Origin: Gyrodactylus bullatarudis | Taxonomy: Eukaryota; Platyhelminthes; Monogenea; Gyrodactylidea; Gyrodactylidae | Direction of reading: 5' to 3' | DNA: 64,000 nt | Assembly (NCBI GenBank): GCA_012064415.1 | Contig: SSNU01000041.1 | Coordinates: 256,330-320,329, forward strand | Shown here: positions 19,906 through 32,312 of the stretch, piece after piece | Position numbering within the stretch: the first letter of the stretch is position 1 | Layout: each line of letters begins with the position of its first letter | The notes under the pieces: generated by a model | What the model was told of the DNA's origin: nothing | The model's input: only the letters and a program-made list of their open reading frames with translations | The model's database searches: none | Position numbers and translations under genes: made by a program

Positions 19906-21549
19906 ATGAATTTACAAGAAATAAATGGAGTTAAAGTATACAATTTGACAGCATACAGTAAACTTCCTGAATGGACGTCACGTGCAGAAAAACGCAAGCA
20001 GTTGCGAAGGAATCCATCTGTTGCTAAATCGTTCGAGTTGATTCAAGAACTTGAAATGCCCGATGCTTCCACTTTCATAACTATGAGTCCTGACAATGAA
20101 TTTTTATTTCTTATGGGTCGATATAAACCTAGACTACGCTGTTATGATTTGAATAATCTTGCGATGAAATTTGAACGCTGTCTCGATTACCTTCCTCTGA
20201 AAATGACATTCCTCTCAAATGATTATTCAAAGTTTGCTGTCATCCAAGAGGAGCGTTGGGTTGATGTTCATGCTAAAGGAGGACAGTCCTTCCGATTTCG
20301 CATTCCACGTCAAGGAACCGATGTGACATTTTGCCCAAGGACCTGTGACCTCATAATCACTGGTACTGGAAATTCAATATTTCGAATGAACTTATCAGAG
20401 GGATGTTTCCAAACCCCTTGGCAGGCCCCTTTTTCTAATTCATCAAAACATGGTTTTAGCAGTTGTGCATATGATCAGACTTATAATTTGTTGATGGCCG
20501 CATCAAACATTGGTAGAGTTGACGGTTTCGATACAAGATGTGGAGAGAGAGTGAGTGAAATCGATGTCTCTCAATATGCCCCTAGACCTGAAGAACACGA
20601 GGGTCTTACTGGAAAACCAGGATTAATTTCATGTTGTTCAATTACCTATAGAGATCCTTTAAATATTGGAATCGGTACGAATGAAGGACTAGTACACATT
20701 TATGATATCAGACAAAACAAGACTCCTTGGCACACTAGGGATACAAGTTTCAGAAATCCAGTCAAAACTATCAGTTTTCACAATGAATATGTTTTAGCCA
20801 TGTCAAATAATTGTGTCAAAATATGGAACGCTGAAGATGGAAAACTTTTTGTTGGCTTTGACACTGGTTTTCCTCGTCTCAACTGGATGCATCATGTTAA
20901 GAATAGTGGTCTTTTATTCCTCGCTAATGAATCTCCGAAGGCATTTTCCTATTTCATACCGTTGCTCGGCGAGGCCCCCATGTGGGCTCAGCATCTCGAC
21001 AAAGTCATTTACGAACTGGACCCTGAAAATATTTCCATGTATGATGGATATCGTTTCATTACAAGGCAACAACTAATCGAATATGGCATGGTTGATCTTG
21101 TTGGCACAAACTTTCTCCGAGCCTACATGCATGGATATTTTGTTTCAAGTCGCCTTCTAAACAGAATCCTCAGTAAACTTGGTCTAGTGAAAACCAAAAT
21201 AGTGGAGACAAGCGATAAAAATGTTGAACTGAAAAACAGACAAGCCATGGTTACTAATGGAGAAGATGGAGCATCCATTCATCCCGAGTTTACTGTGGAA
21301 GAAAAGCTGGAGAGCATGGCGACGTCCGATGATAGATTCAGTAAATTGACTCTCAGCAAACGATTTAAATACGATCAAGCTGACGAAGATGTTGACCTCA
21401 TGCGAGTTCACGAAGCACGTCTCAAGAAGAAAAGACGCAAGAAGGATCAGAGAAAGGAGAGGGCTGCCTATGCTAAGCAGCTCATCAATAAGGGCCAATC
21501 AGATTCCATGGATGAAGAGAATGTGCCCAGTGATTCCTCTGATGATTAA
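19906..21549 (+). CDS. NOL10: NOL10 (nucleolar protein 10, Enp2 homologue), intronless, 547 aa
   Basis: NOL10/Enp2 is a WD40 protein of the small-subunit processome needed for 18S rRNA maturation in the nucleolus. Start chosen at 19906 because 'MNLQEINGVKVYNLTAYSKL' aligns with the family's N-terminus. Conserved blocks: 'PEWTSRAEKRKQLRRNPSV', 'FELIQELEMPDAS', 'GRYKPRLRCYDLNNLAMKFER', 'GTNEGLVHIYDIRQ', 'VKIWNAEDGK', 'LFLANESPK', 'GTNFLRAYMHGYF', and the NUC153-type motif 'SDDRFSKL'. The C-terminus is Lys/Arg-rich then acidic. Human NOL10 is about 688 residues, so the coiled tail is shortened. An AATAAA lies just after the stop. The POLR3G-like gene follows after 115 bp on the same strand. Confidence 0.95.
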   Translation: MNLQEINGVKVYNLTAYSKLPEWTSRAEKRKQLRRNPSVAKSFELIQELEMPDASTFITMSPDNEFLFLMGRYKPRLRCYDLNNLAMKFERCLDYLPLKMTFLSNDYSKFAVIQEERWVDVHAKGGQSFRFRIPRQGTDVTFCPRTCDLIITGTGNSIFRMNLSEGCFQTPWQAPFSNSSKHGFSSCAYDQTYNLLMAASNIGRVDGFDTRCGERVSEIDVSQYAPRPEEHEGLTGKPGLISCCSITYRDPLNIGIGTNEGLVHIYDIRQNKTPWHTRDTSFRNPVKTISFHNEYVLAMSNNCVKIWNAEDGKLFVGFDTGFPRLNWMHHVKNSGLLFLANESPKAFSYFIPLLGEAPMWAQHLDKVIYELDPENISMYDGYRFITRQQLIEYGMVDLVGTNFLRAYMHGYFVSSRLLNRILSKLGLVKTKIVETSDKNVELKNRQAMVTNGEDGASIHPEFTVEEKLESMATSDDRFSKLTLSKRFKYDQADEDVDLMRVHEARLKKKRRKKDQRKERAAYAKQLINKGQSDSMDEENVPSDSSDD

Positions 21550-21664
21550 TTTTTTAATGAAAAATAAAAAAATAATCTCTCATATCAAATTCCTTGGAAT
21601 AGTTTTGATTGATTGAAAATTGGTTAGTTGTGAATCTATTGAACTCCGAATTTTTATTTATTAG

Positions 21665-22890
21665 GGGTCCCGAGGCGGAAAACGGAGTCAATTCAACAGC
21701 ACATCATTGGCAGGTCTGAGAGAGGATGTTAAGAATAGAATATTCGATCCTAATTTAGCACCCTCTCAGAAAGAACCACAAGAATTCATTCGGAATGTCA
21801 CTCCGTTGCACAGTCTGCCAAAGAATGGGTTCTCAATACTCTCTGGAACTTCTCTCTTGTCTCAGGAGAATCTAACCCAGGATTGTATCCAACAGGGAGA
21901 GCCAAATACTAAGAAAATAGTTGAAATTGACAGTGTTGAATTTAACATATCCAGTTATCGGTCCGATTGTCTCCTTCACTATGCACGACGTAATAGTACC
22001 GATTTTGTATCCTTCAAGCCTACGAAATTTGCTCAAACTAGTCTTGCCTGCGAGTCACAGGTTAGTGTGGGTCATTTCATTCTCCTTTATTATTAATATG
22101 TTCCACTCTTGAGTTCAAGCATTTTTCACCCGATCAGGATTATGTTATTATTAAACTACCAACTTTAGCTAGAAAAACTCTCGGGGTGAGCTTGATGAAC
22201 AAGGAGAAATAGAATAGAATTACCCTTTTTACATTTTCAACTTAAGAATCCATCTTGTATTGTGCAGATTAGAGCCGAGAATGTTGAAGAGGTTCATTTG
22301 ATGTTGGCATATGAGGATATTGCTAAATACCGCAGGGAGAATCAAACCTCTCTTGGCATCAGGTACAATCCATCGAATATTTACCCTAAAGAATTGTCCA
22401 AGATATTATCCCCTAAACCTGTAAGCATAGATAGATTGCTTAATTTATCTTTTTCTGAAATCAAATTGGCTACATACATTTGTAGATTATACCAAGGAAG
22501 CGTAAAACCAAGCATCAATCAAAGGGGAATGAAACAAGTTCAGCTTTCAATACTACAACTACCGGCATGGATGTTGTTCCCGAGAGAGAATTGGAAACAA
22601 TTGTAGCTAATTTGGAGAATCGCCAAGAAGACGATGAAGATGACGACGATGATCAGATAGGCACTAAGAAATCAAGACTAAACAAGAACAAGTCCACCCT
22701 TAATCTTAGCGACAATGATGATGACCAGCAGACAGCTGAAGACAAAAGATGGAATGATCCCTCCGCCAAAGAGGACAGCGGGGAAGAGGAAAATGATTAC
22801 TGCGATGCCTATTTTGATAATGGAGAGGCTGACGACTGCGAGCATTTGGAGATGAACGATGAGCCCGGAACTGAAGATTACATGGACTGA
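21665..22890 (+). CDS. POLR3G: POLR3G-like RNA polymerase III subunit RPC7, start exon not found
   Basis: RPC7 belongs to the RPC3-RPC6-RPC7 heterotrimer that helps Pol III initiate. Exons 21665-22060, 22138-22185, 22268-22420 and 22486-22890 join in phase 0 to 333 codons plus stop. The N-terminus 'GSRGGKRSQFN' resembles the family's 'GRGRAxYTFN', the middle has 'DIAKYRRENQ...IYPKELSK' like the RPC7 'DIERYSKRY...LPRE' block, and the acidic C-terminus ends with 'EENDYCDAYFDNGEADD', very close to the diagnostic RPC7 'EENDYxxSYFEDGDD'. No ATG precedes exon 21665 in frame: it starts right after an acceptor (TTTATTTATTAG). The initiator must come from an upstream exon or a trans-spliced leader. 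It is longer than human POLR3G (223). Confidence 0.68.
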
Positions 22891-23030
22891 GGAGTAAAGA
22901 TTTGTAAATAAAAAAATTTTCCACCAACAAACAAAAAGTCTGGAAATTTTCTGTATTTATGAATAAATTTATTCAAGAAAGTAAGTCAAAAGGAGGTTAC
23001 GAGGAGGTCAAGTATGGCTGAGGAAAATTA

Positions 23031-26000
23031 TTACCTCTTCAAGTTACTGTTGTTGTTGATAGAGGACGATGAAGAAGGTTGGCTAGTGATTATCTCGACT
23101 AGATTATTCAATGGCATTATCATGTCGGATACGGGATTCTTTGGGATAAATGCAATTGGTGGTTTCATCAAAAGGTGGTTCGCAGAGTGATTGCTCTGAT
23201 GAAAAGACTGCTGGGGTTGCATCATTAATGGCATATTCAACTGTGGTTGTTGAAGTGAAGGATTCAGAATAAGTTGCGGTGCACTGAAATTGCTCATCAG
23301 CATCGGTCGACTATGAGTGTTACTCGGGAAGCGGAGTGTATTGTGATTGTGGAAGTGAGAACCTCCTCTCGATGTAGATGAGGGATGCCCTCTAGTCGAC
23401 ATGACAGCTTGTCTGGACTCTAAATTTTTATGAAATTATCAAGATTACTTAAAGTTTTCAATAAGCCTGTAGTAATACAAAAAATGAATCATAGTACATA
23501 TTAAGTCGTGTAATGAAGTTTAGTAAGTTAGACTCAGTCAATTTTCTCGATTTGTCGTTTCATCAAGTGTATCATTCCTATTGGCTTTCACATAGCTCAA
23601 ACAAAATATGAATTTAGATAATACTTTGGTCAAAGAAATTTAGGGAATAGAGAAATCTTCATTGAACTTACGACTGGTCCACTTGTATCGGGACTTTAAT
23701 TCATCCCTGTCCTTCTCTATAATGTTGAAATCATCTACATGCAGACTGGGAGGACGACCTGTTGTATCAAGATTCTCAAGGATTTTATTACCTGGATTGT
23801 TATTGAGGAAATGATGGTGATGAGGAGGAGGCAGTTGCTGACCACTATTGTGATGATGTAGATGGGAGTTTGGCCTTTTTATAAATGAATCATTGCCTGT
23901 TATGTTTCTCTTGTTGAAGGGAAAAGAACTGGTGATGGGAGGATTATTTCTCAAGATGAAGCCTCGACCACGCATTGGAGCTACAAAATTCTTGCTGTTA
24001 CGACCAGTCTGGATTGTAGTCAATTGACCCTTCCTGGATTTGCTCTGTTGATGCAAGGATGACAATTTAACGTCATCGTTCTCAAACTTCTTTCTTCCCA
24101 CATGATCTCTGAGCTCTTGGTTGATGGCTAGCAATGTTTGATGGTAAACTGTTTGGAGTTGGCTGACACCAATTTTCTGATCAGTTGTTTCGACTATTTG
24201 GGGAAGAGTATTCGATTGTGAGGCCGAGATGAGGTTGAAATCGATAGCAATTTGGAGGAGATTTATATCTGGAATCATGTCACAACGTCCTAGGTGATGG
24301 TTGGGCTAGAAATAAATGAAAGCGAGCGTGAAAGTAATCGTTGGTTTTAAATGCTCTGATATGAACGTACCTGATTCAGAATATTCAAATGGATCCTACT
24401 CTCATCGGAGTCATTTTGGACTTGGAGAAATTGAATTGACTTGATTGATTGACTCCCCTTGGTCATGTCCTCGTCCTGGCTTGAAGTGGCCGGGGTAGAT
24501 ATAAAACCAGTCTCAATCTTGATTATTTCCGAGGATCTATCCATTTGTGAAGTTTCCATCAAATCGATAATCGACTCCAAAAGTTCCGCGAGCTTTGCAT
24601 ACTTGGAATCATCAATGAGCTAATTAGTAGGAAGAAGTTAGACCATGAATGAAATAATAATGATTAATGATAAAAATTCAATATAAAAGGGTCAAGTTTC
24701 CAGACAAACCTCTTTTTGTATGAACGTCTGGAGAAGTACTAGGGGATGCTGTTGGGTGGACTCCTCTGATGACGTATTTGACCATTGAATTACTTTTGCA
24801 AGGTGAAAGGATGAAACTCTTTCTGATCGAAAAGGTTTATGCTTGATTGTAATCATGTTCATGAGGAACTGGACCAGGATTTGTATGAGGCAGTACTCGG
24901 AATAAATGACTTTGGCTCTCGAACAAAAATCTGTGATGAGATTGGCCAAGAGGGAGAAAATGCTGATAGTCTGGAGGTTTCTGGAGGTAAGAGGGGGTCA
25001 TTTTAAACAATGAAAAAGATTTTATAATCATTTGAATAAGAATGTATTCTTTAGGAAATAATAATCACAAGAGAACTCCAACTCAACTAAGAAGAGGAGG
25101 TGGCCTCTTTTCAAATTTTCCTCGATAGACAATAGAGAAAATGTTTCAAGGCCCAGGGTGGAAAGATATAGATGATAACAGCATCAATGTATTGCATCAT
25201 ATTCAGAAAACTTTGACTCAATGATGGAGGAAGGCTCTGTATCGTCTTGGAGAGGGCAAGACGACTTTGGAGACTCCAATTGCTAATCAAAATCTGGGAT
25301 AGCCTGTCAATAATTTTGAGGAGCATCTTGAGCTCAAATCTATTCTTTGTTTGCTTTTCTTGCTCCTCTAGTATCTCAATGATTCTTTTAGCAATCCAAG
25401 TGCAGGGAAGTTTGAGATCTAAATCATTCAGCTTTGAGGCAGCAGTACTGTACCATTGGATGGCTCTTTCCTCTCTAGCCATTAAGCAGTGCGAAGATGT
25501 CCCAACGTTGAAAAGGCAATTTAAGAATATAAACTATTCAACTTTAGATTGTGTGTAGTTATTTTTAAGAAAAGTGCGCAAAAATATTTAAGGATTCCTC
25601 TATTCATTGATTATACGAATGAATTACCTGTAAACAATCCTGAGACCATTGTTAAGATCGATAGTCTTGTCGAAAATGTAGAACAAGTTTATCAAGCAGG
25701 CATGAGATAGGCGCCTACGTAGAACAGGAGAAATATTAAAGGATTTGTTAGTATTTTTGAAGCTGGCCTTGCCCAGATTCAGGGCCAACTTGTCCGTGTA
25801 CTTGAAAAGGATTGAAATGGAGGAGTTGAACAAGGTGCTCTTTGATTCATTGAAAACAAATGGAACCGATAGAAATTGCTGAGGAAGAGGACAATTAAGA
25901 TGAGGGAGGTCTGATGTTGAGGTCATGATCGACTTACAATGAGTAAAGTCTGTGTGAGAAAATGCGCACTAGAGTCAATGTAGTTGGCAAGGACATGTCG

Positions 26001-29000
26001 TATTAAAGCATCGAGGAGACAACACGCCTGCCCATCAATCTCAACACACAAGTTCATATTGTTATACTTGGCATCCTTATCGGTTAACAAGTGGATTAGG
26101 GAGATTTTCTCATGCTTTGGAGATCTGTCGAGGGTATTTAGATAGAGGGTCAAAAGTTTTATTACTCGGCCAATTTGTAACGGTGATTTGGAATCAATGA
26201 ACGATATCTTGCCCAGGGAAATCTTGTCTACAATGAAGAGTGTATTAGGAGAAGGCAAAATTTGATCTTGTGTGACTTACTTTCGTCCAATTTCACTGAC
26301 TGACCCCGTATTATATCGATAATCGTTTCATCCCTTGAAATTATGGCAGTTATGAGAATTTCGTATAAAATTCCAATTAAAGTAAAGACAACTCACACAG
26401 CATTTGACTGGGAAACTGAACAAGAGGAGTCTGTATCAATCTTTTTTGTCTTCTTATCAGTTTCGATTTTCTCAGAGTTTTCTCTCAGAGTTTGGGTAAT
26501 GTTCTTGATGATGTAACCAAGGATAGGATGTATCTGAGGTGTGGAATCATCGGTGCTAGAGGACTCCTCCTCGATAGGCAAAAAAATTGCGTACAATTTC
26601 CTTAGTAATAACTCGAGGAGGTTATCACGTTTCAACTTGTTCATTAGTTCTAATGAGTGCAAGGATATTATGTCCAAGAAAAGCACGAGTTCCTCAAAAG
26701 CTTCCCTCATCAGAACTCGATAAGCATCCAACCTGAGTTTGTACTAGGGAGAAATCAACAAGATTATTATGATTGCTATGAGAATGTAGACGAGGAATAA
26801 TGTAACTCACAGTGGTTAAGAGGGTTTCATGCATTCTCATGTCGCGAGCAAAGCTAATGATGTTTAGAGAGTCTATCCCGATAGGAGGTAAGAGATCATT
26901 CAACATGAGTGAGCCATAGATGAGATTCATTGGACAGTTGAGGGTGAAATTGATGAGATCCATCATGATCCTCTTCAAGGAGAGTCCACTAAAGGGATTG
27001 TCTTTTTCTTTTTCTCTTTTGTTTAAAAGTGCGATTATACTCTGGTGGAATGTTTGAATTATACGACATCGCAGTTGATAAGATTTCTCCTCCAACAGCC
27101 CTAGGAGACAACAATCGACTTGATCCCGGTCAGTGCAAGTCTCATAGAAAACCAGTGCAATTTTGTAGACATTACAGAAAGCGGTGACTACCTCAGAGTC
27201 TGGAAAGTCAAAGTGTAGCCGTTGACAGACGGAATTTAAACAGTCCAACAATAGAATGACAAGATCCAATATCGGCTCCATGTTCGAGATTTGACTAGTC
27301 TGCAAGCTCAGGGAAACATACTCTCCTAGGCGATTAATGATTAGGCAAATTTTATGAATGATATTCTGGTTGTTCAACTCGAGAACTGTCTGAATTGATG
27401 AAACATGGCTCTGAACATTGACAGGATCTGAATTTTCTTCCAAGTGAAATTTGATCAGCCTCAGAAGGACAGAGAGACTCTGCGGCAGGGCATAACTAGC
27501 CTTGTTTTTATCTAATGGGAAATATTTTATAATTTTCTTTGATCGGAAAAAAAGGATGAACTAGCTACTGTTTCGTTTCATCTAATGGAAAATTAATGAT
27601 GATACTTGCAAAATTGCCTATAAATCAACTGAATTTAGAAGAGTTCAAGGCAAGTTCTATAAAAAAGGTTTTTAGAGTTTAGTGGTTGAGTAAATTACTT
27701 TTAAGAATAACCTCTTGTCGAGTTTCTTGGTCCATTGCTAATAGGGAACCGATTTTACCATCGATTATAAAGTCTATAGCCTCATCGAATTCCATGATGA
27801 GAATTTGAAACTGCTGAGATAGCCAGGTTATGGATTCTGGACTAACAAACGAGATGAAAACATTCACTCGGTTGTCGTCTGTGCAGTCTGATTGATCGAA
27901 ATTAGACTGAATTATCTGCTGGGGACAATCTTTCATCCAGGACAGCCAATGGAGAATACTTGAGTATGGTTGATCGTGAAGGGAGACAACACTGGCTGGA
28001 TCCAAAAAGTCCACTGATACTTCAGATGAACTACGCTCTACATACAATACAAATTAGTAAAAAATAATTTCAAAGTAATTTGACCAGGAATTTAGCATAC
28101 CTAAGTCAATAGCTAACGAGATGAGGCTCTGTAATCTCTGGTGGAAGTTGTGAAGGAAATGAGCCAATTGTCGGCAAGACATTCCCTCAAGAAATACACT
28201 CAAAATTGAATTGATCAGATTACAAAGAGAAACCTGGGAAGATAGCTTAATCTTTTTTATAGTGGATTGACTCTCTTCAGATTCATCCTTCTTCGATTGA
28301 CTCTTGTGGGTCATGATACCCTCGAGGGTCATGAGGAGAGGTAGGAAATTGTTACCACTCGACAAGACATTGCACAAGATGGTATGAGAAATTCTAGCAG
28401 TTGACAAAGATGGATCTGTACTCGGATAATCCCTCAAGCCGATACAGTGAGAACATTGACACAAAAGGCCTTTGTTGATATCCCACAGGGATCCGTAGAG
28501 GGGACATTTGAAGATGTCACCTTCGTTGCAACAAATGTGACAACTTGAATCCATGCTATGCTCAAGGAGGGCCTTGTACAAATTTTGTTCACCTATATTA
28601 CGGACAGTTTGCTTAAACTGATCAAACTTGTTAGCATAGTAGAGAGAATAGATCAGTTTACGGCCCAACATATTCTGGCATGAGCTTGGCTCCATTTTCA
28701 TTAGGTTGTTCAACAAATTCTTGGCCATTGACTTTCTATTAATGAGATAATTGATGCCAACAAGTCTCTCACCACTGTCCAACATGAGGAGTAGGCTGAA
28801 GAATTCACAAGCGGACCTTGTCACAGATTCATCACAGATGAACTCAAAGATCCAAGAAATACTAGTGAAAATATTAAAGTGTTCACAGAGGGAATAAAAT
28901 GTTCCAACAAAGTCCAAAAGATTTTTGTCCGCACCTCCGTCTAAGGAGTACTCGACTTCATCAGAGGAAACTATGAATTTTTTCATTCTTGGGATATCTT

Positions 29001-30975
29001 CAAAGGTCATTTTCTATATAATATCCAAATGAGAAGAAGGTTACATAGAATTTAATCCCAATGGACTCACAGATAGCCTCAGGTTCAAGGTAAAATCTTC
29101 AGTAATTTCTTTCATGAGATGGATAATTTTTGAAAATTCAATCTGAGTCTCATTGGGACAACTCATAAAGTTCTGCATGAATCGGTTGAAATTGTTGAGA
29201 CTCTGATAGAGTTTCACTCGATTTAGAACGATCCTGATTGGTTCAAAGAGCATGTCGTTCTGAAAAAAGCAGTCACCAAATAAGATGATGAAGAGTGTGT
29301 AGAAGAGGGGAGATGGGACTAACTTGATTCAGACACAGGGAAATCCTCACAAGTTCCTCATAGCCGGACTGGCAATCATTTGAAGGGGAAAGAAAAATTT
29401 CCATATTATTTGCAGAGCGAAGGCTAAGCATTAAGGTCTGGCAAACATGAATCTTTAACGGGCCTACAATGTATTCAAATCCAAGCATGTCTATAAGTTT
29501 TTTTTGGAGCTAGAGAGGAAAAGAGAGAAAATTAAAACCTTTGGTCAGGAAATGTTATCGAGGCGTACTGTTTTCATAGAGATATGGCCGGAGGATGAAA
29601 AGAAATCGGGAAAAATTGTCTCCGGAAGGGTGTTGAGAACGTTTCCAACAAAACACAAACCTCCCTTGATATGACGGAAAGAGTCAAAGGCTTTCTCGTG
29701 TTTCAAACAAATTCCCATGTCGATACTGCTAATTATCCATTCTGGTAGGAGTTTAACTATAGAATCGAATCTCTCCTCCTCAAAGTTTGTCTTGAGATAT
29801 GCAAGACCTGAGGGTAGCACTTCGCCAATACTGAGAATAGCGTCAAGCCATTCTTGGGAGCCAATTGAAATCTCTTCATTGCAGAATTTAATCAAGTAGT
29901 CACCACGTCTGGAGCACAGATCCCAGGTGAACTCGGGTGGATTTTTAAGGTCATCATGAGATTCAGCCGATGTTGCTTGTTTGTCAGATATTGAATTTTC
30001 CTTCTCAAGAAGCCATTTATAAAAATCAAAAAGACTAAATGTAGGATCAGGAGTAAAGTTGAGATTATCAATGAATGACAAATCTTCAAACAGCTCTTTG
30101 CAGTTAAAATGTTTATAGGTCTTTGATTTGATCTGGCATTCAATTTCCCTGCAAAGAATCAAGTCATCAGGAATCTTTGAGTCTGGGAAAAAATCTTCAT
30201 CTGAAAAATCATTTTCTGAATATGAACCTGAGGAACTCGAATCACAGTTAAACAGTGGTTCTTCTGATTTTTGAATTTTAACAGGGGAAAATTCTGTTTT
30301 CTTCACACTCAGATTATCCGACACATTTTCAACACACTTTTCTTTGGCACCTAGAAAAACAGAATTATTGCATGAAAAAATTATGGTTCTTACGGAAGAA
30401 ACTCACTATCTTGAGGCTGTTCGGTAACAATTGTTTTGGGAGGAGCATTTAATGGAAATATTGACGGAGGAGGTGCAGCAATGTTGGGAATAAGTGGGAA
30501 TATTGGTGAATTCAAAGAACTGGGTATTATTCCCAGGAGAAAGACAGTCAAACTTGTGTAAGTACCTCTAAGCATTATCAAATTTGTAGATATTGCTTTA
30601 CGGAATTTGATACGATTCACTCCCAACTTTTCATCATAGCTATACCGAATGAACTTCTCCAGGCAAATCTGATTGTTTTTATTGTTCACATACAGGGTAA
30701 GAGAAAAGTGTGAAGGATCAGTAGCTCTTAATAGATAGAAAGATTAATTTAGAATTCGATAAGAAAATTAGTGAGAACTAACCCATATATAGTGTCTGGA
30801 AAACTTTCTATCTGTACTTTTTGATTAAAGGGCAGTATACAAAGCTCTTCGATTTCAACGACTGATCTGAATCTAATACAATCATAATTGTTCTGTTGAG
30901 TGTTAGAAATAGACTAACCCTAGATAGTTTTTCATGAGTTAATGTCTCATTGAAAATTATAATTTGTTCGTTCAT
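23031..30975 (-). CDS. VIRMA: Virilizer/VIRMA, scaffold of the m6A RNA methyltransferase complex, about 20 exons
   Basis: VIRMA holds the WTAP-containing regulatory part of the m6A writer (METTL3/METTL14) and guides methylation and splicing. The exons lie in order on the minus strand and add up to roughly 1,900-2,000 codons (human 1,812). N-terminal resemblance: 'IIIFNETLTHEK' and 'VEIEELCILPFNQKV' to the human opening strands, then 'TDPSHFSLTLYVNN' to 'TSPHTFQLDLFFNN'. The middle is all-helical and poorly conserved, as usual. The C-terminus is decisive: Arg/Gly-rich 'APMRGRGF' and 'RPPSLHVDDF', matching human 'RPPSMHVDDF', then a final RG/Asn-rich exon at 23031-23418. The long acidic insert of human VIRMA is reduced to a short Ser/Asp stretch near 30170-30260. 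Exact splice sites of exon 1-2 are uncertain. Confidence 0.85.
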
Positions 30976-31145
30976 TTTATAATAATAAACTAATTAAAAC
31001 AAAAGAGTGATCTCGAGAAAAGTTGTAGAAAAAAGAGTGTTTCATCGAAATGATTTCTAATTTGGAAAACATTTGAATATAAATGGAATTAGATAAAAAC
31101 TTTCATTAGTAAGTGTATTCAGGATAATTTTTCTCTAGTGATGAA
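30976..31145. promoter_or_regulatory. Shared bidirectional promoter region VIRMA / claudin-like gene
   Basis: 170-bp interval between divergent start codons of VIRMA (-) and the claudin-like gene (+). Very AT-rich; must supply both promoters unless noncoding upstream exons exist. Confidence 0.45.
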
Positions 31146-31814
31146 ATGTATTACACTCCAGGAGGGAGAATCCTTGTTGCTCTTATTTATATTTTCTTAA
31201 CACTCATTACGAATATAATTGGGTTCGCAACTCCATTTTGGTTAGAATCATGGCCTCGGGTACATACTCCAATTTCAAGCATTGGACTCTGGACATATTG
31301 CCTTAATGGGTTCAGAGTGAGATTAGACCCTACTTTTCAAGTATATTTTGGCTGTTATTGGATCAGCGCGACAATGTTACAGGATATTAGGTCTAAACTG
31401 TGTCCCTGGTGGTGTTTTTTGAATCAGTTGATATCAATATTTGTGCTAGGGTTGGTCATAATATCTCTCACTGGGACCTTCTTATTTTACATTTCAAAAG
31501 TCAAGAACTTGGAATTGAGAAAAAGAATATCTATTGTACTTTTCTTCATTGACGTTCTAATTTTGGCTTTTATTTGTGTTATAATTGTTATTTTTGGAGC
31601 ACAATCATACAACCCAAACTTTTATCCCTATCCTGATTTGGCCTGGCCAACATGGTCGTATGGTCTGTACATTTTGAGTGGAATTCTCGCTTTACTCAGC
31701 GGTTTGCATATGCTATTGCAATACAAACTCGAAAGCCGAAAGTTGGACGAACGACTAATGTCTTTTCCCATGCAGAATTTTGGTTTAAAGAACAAGACAG
31801 AAAAAGAGTTGTAA
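31146..31814 (+). CDS. Claudin/PMP22-superfamily four-span membrane protein, 222 aa
   Basis: Intronless frame with four hydrophobic helices (about residues 9-29, 91-115, 126-150 and 168-190). The first extracellular loop carries the claudin-type pattern: aromatic 'PFWLESW', then 'GLWTYC' and a second Cys in 'FGCYW', equivalent to the family W-GLW-C-C signature. Claudin-like proteins form paracellular barriers or septate-type junctions, or act as auxiliary channel subunits. The cytoplasmic tail is 30 residues and ends KTEKEL, which is not a typical PDZ-binding end. Sub-family cannot be given. Confidence 0.75.
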   Translation: MYYTPGGRILVALIYIFLTLITNIIGFATPFWLESWPRVHTPISSIGLWTYCLNGFRVRLDPTFQVYFGCYWISATMLQDIRSKLCPWWCFLNQLISIFVLGLVIISLTGTFLFYISKVKNLELRKRISIVLFFIDVLILAFICVIIVIFGAQSYNPNFYPYPDLAWPTWSYGLYILSGILALLSGLHMLLQYKLESRKLDERLMSFPMQNFGLKNKTEKEL

Positions 31815-32285
31815 TTTTTTTATCTTTCATACTTTTGAAAGTATTTTTTCTAAATTCATGACCACACCCTTACTCAGAAACTGTATCTCAGTCATTTCCC
31901 TCAGTTGTACATAATTTATCGATTATTTTAATGTCCCTTATGTATTTTCAATAACCATTGGTTACAATAAGCATTTGTATGCTATTGAAGCTTTGTTAAT
32001 ACCTAGTAAATTATTATTATTAAAAGATCTTTTGTGTGATGTTCATACAATGAACCTAAAAAGAGAGGAGAATTATTTTCTGATAAAAAGGTCATAAGAT
32101 GACCCGGTCTGATAATACACGGTGATTTTTTATTCTGACACTCTGAGAATTTTTATCATTGACCATGAGAACTACTAGTAATTTATGTGTGTAACATATT
32201 ATCACACGAGAACTGTCGCCAAATGATACACTCTCATCGACGAGACCTTTGTGTTATACTGCAACAGAGTTATAAACTTTATTTA
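31815..32285. other. Spacer between claudin-like gene and Tc1-like element
   Basis: 471 bp of AT-rich sequence with the likely claudin-like 3' UTR (AATAAGCATT, TTATTATTATTAAAAGAT). No further gene is seen. The transposon begins after the TA at 32284-32285. Confidence 0.4.
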
Positions 32286-32312
32286 CAGTCGTGGCAAAAA
32301 TTGAAGGTCCCC
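32286..32312 (+). repeat. Left terminal inverted repeat of the Tc1-like element
   Basis: 27 bp beginning CAGTCGTGGC and ending GGTCCCC, adjacent to target TA at 32284-32285. Inner copy of its core at about 32479-32491. Confidence 0.9.

Noticed and set aside
23031..30975. First reading of this locus as Mediator subunit MED12
   Set aside because: Size and all-helical content suggested Mediator, but the RPPSLHVDDF block and the N-terminal strands match VIRMA, and no MED12 signature is seen.
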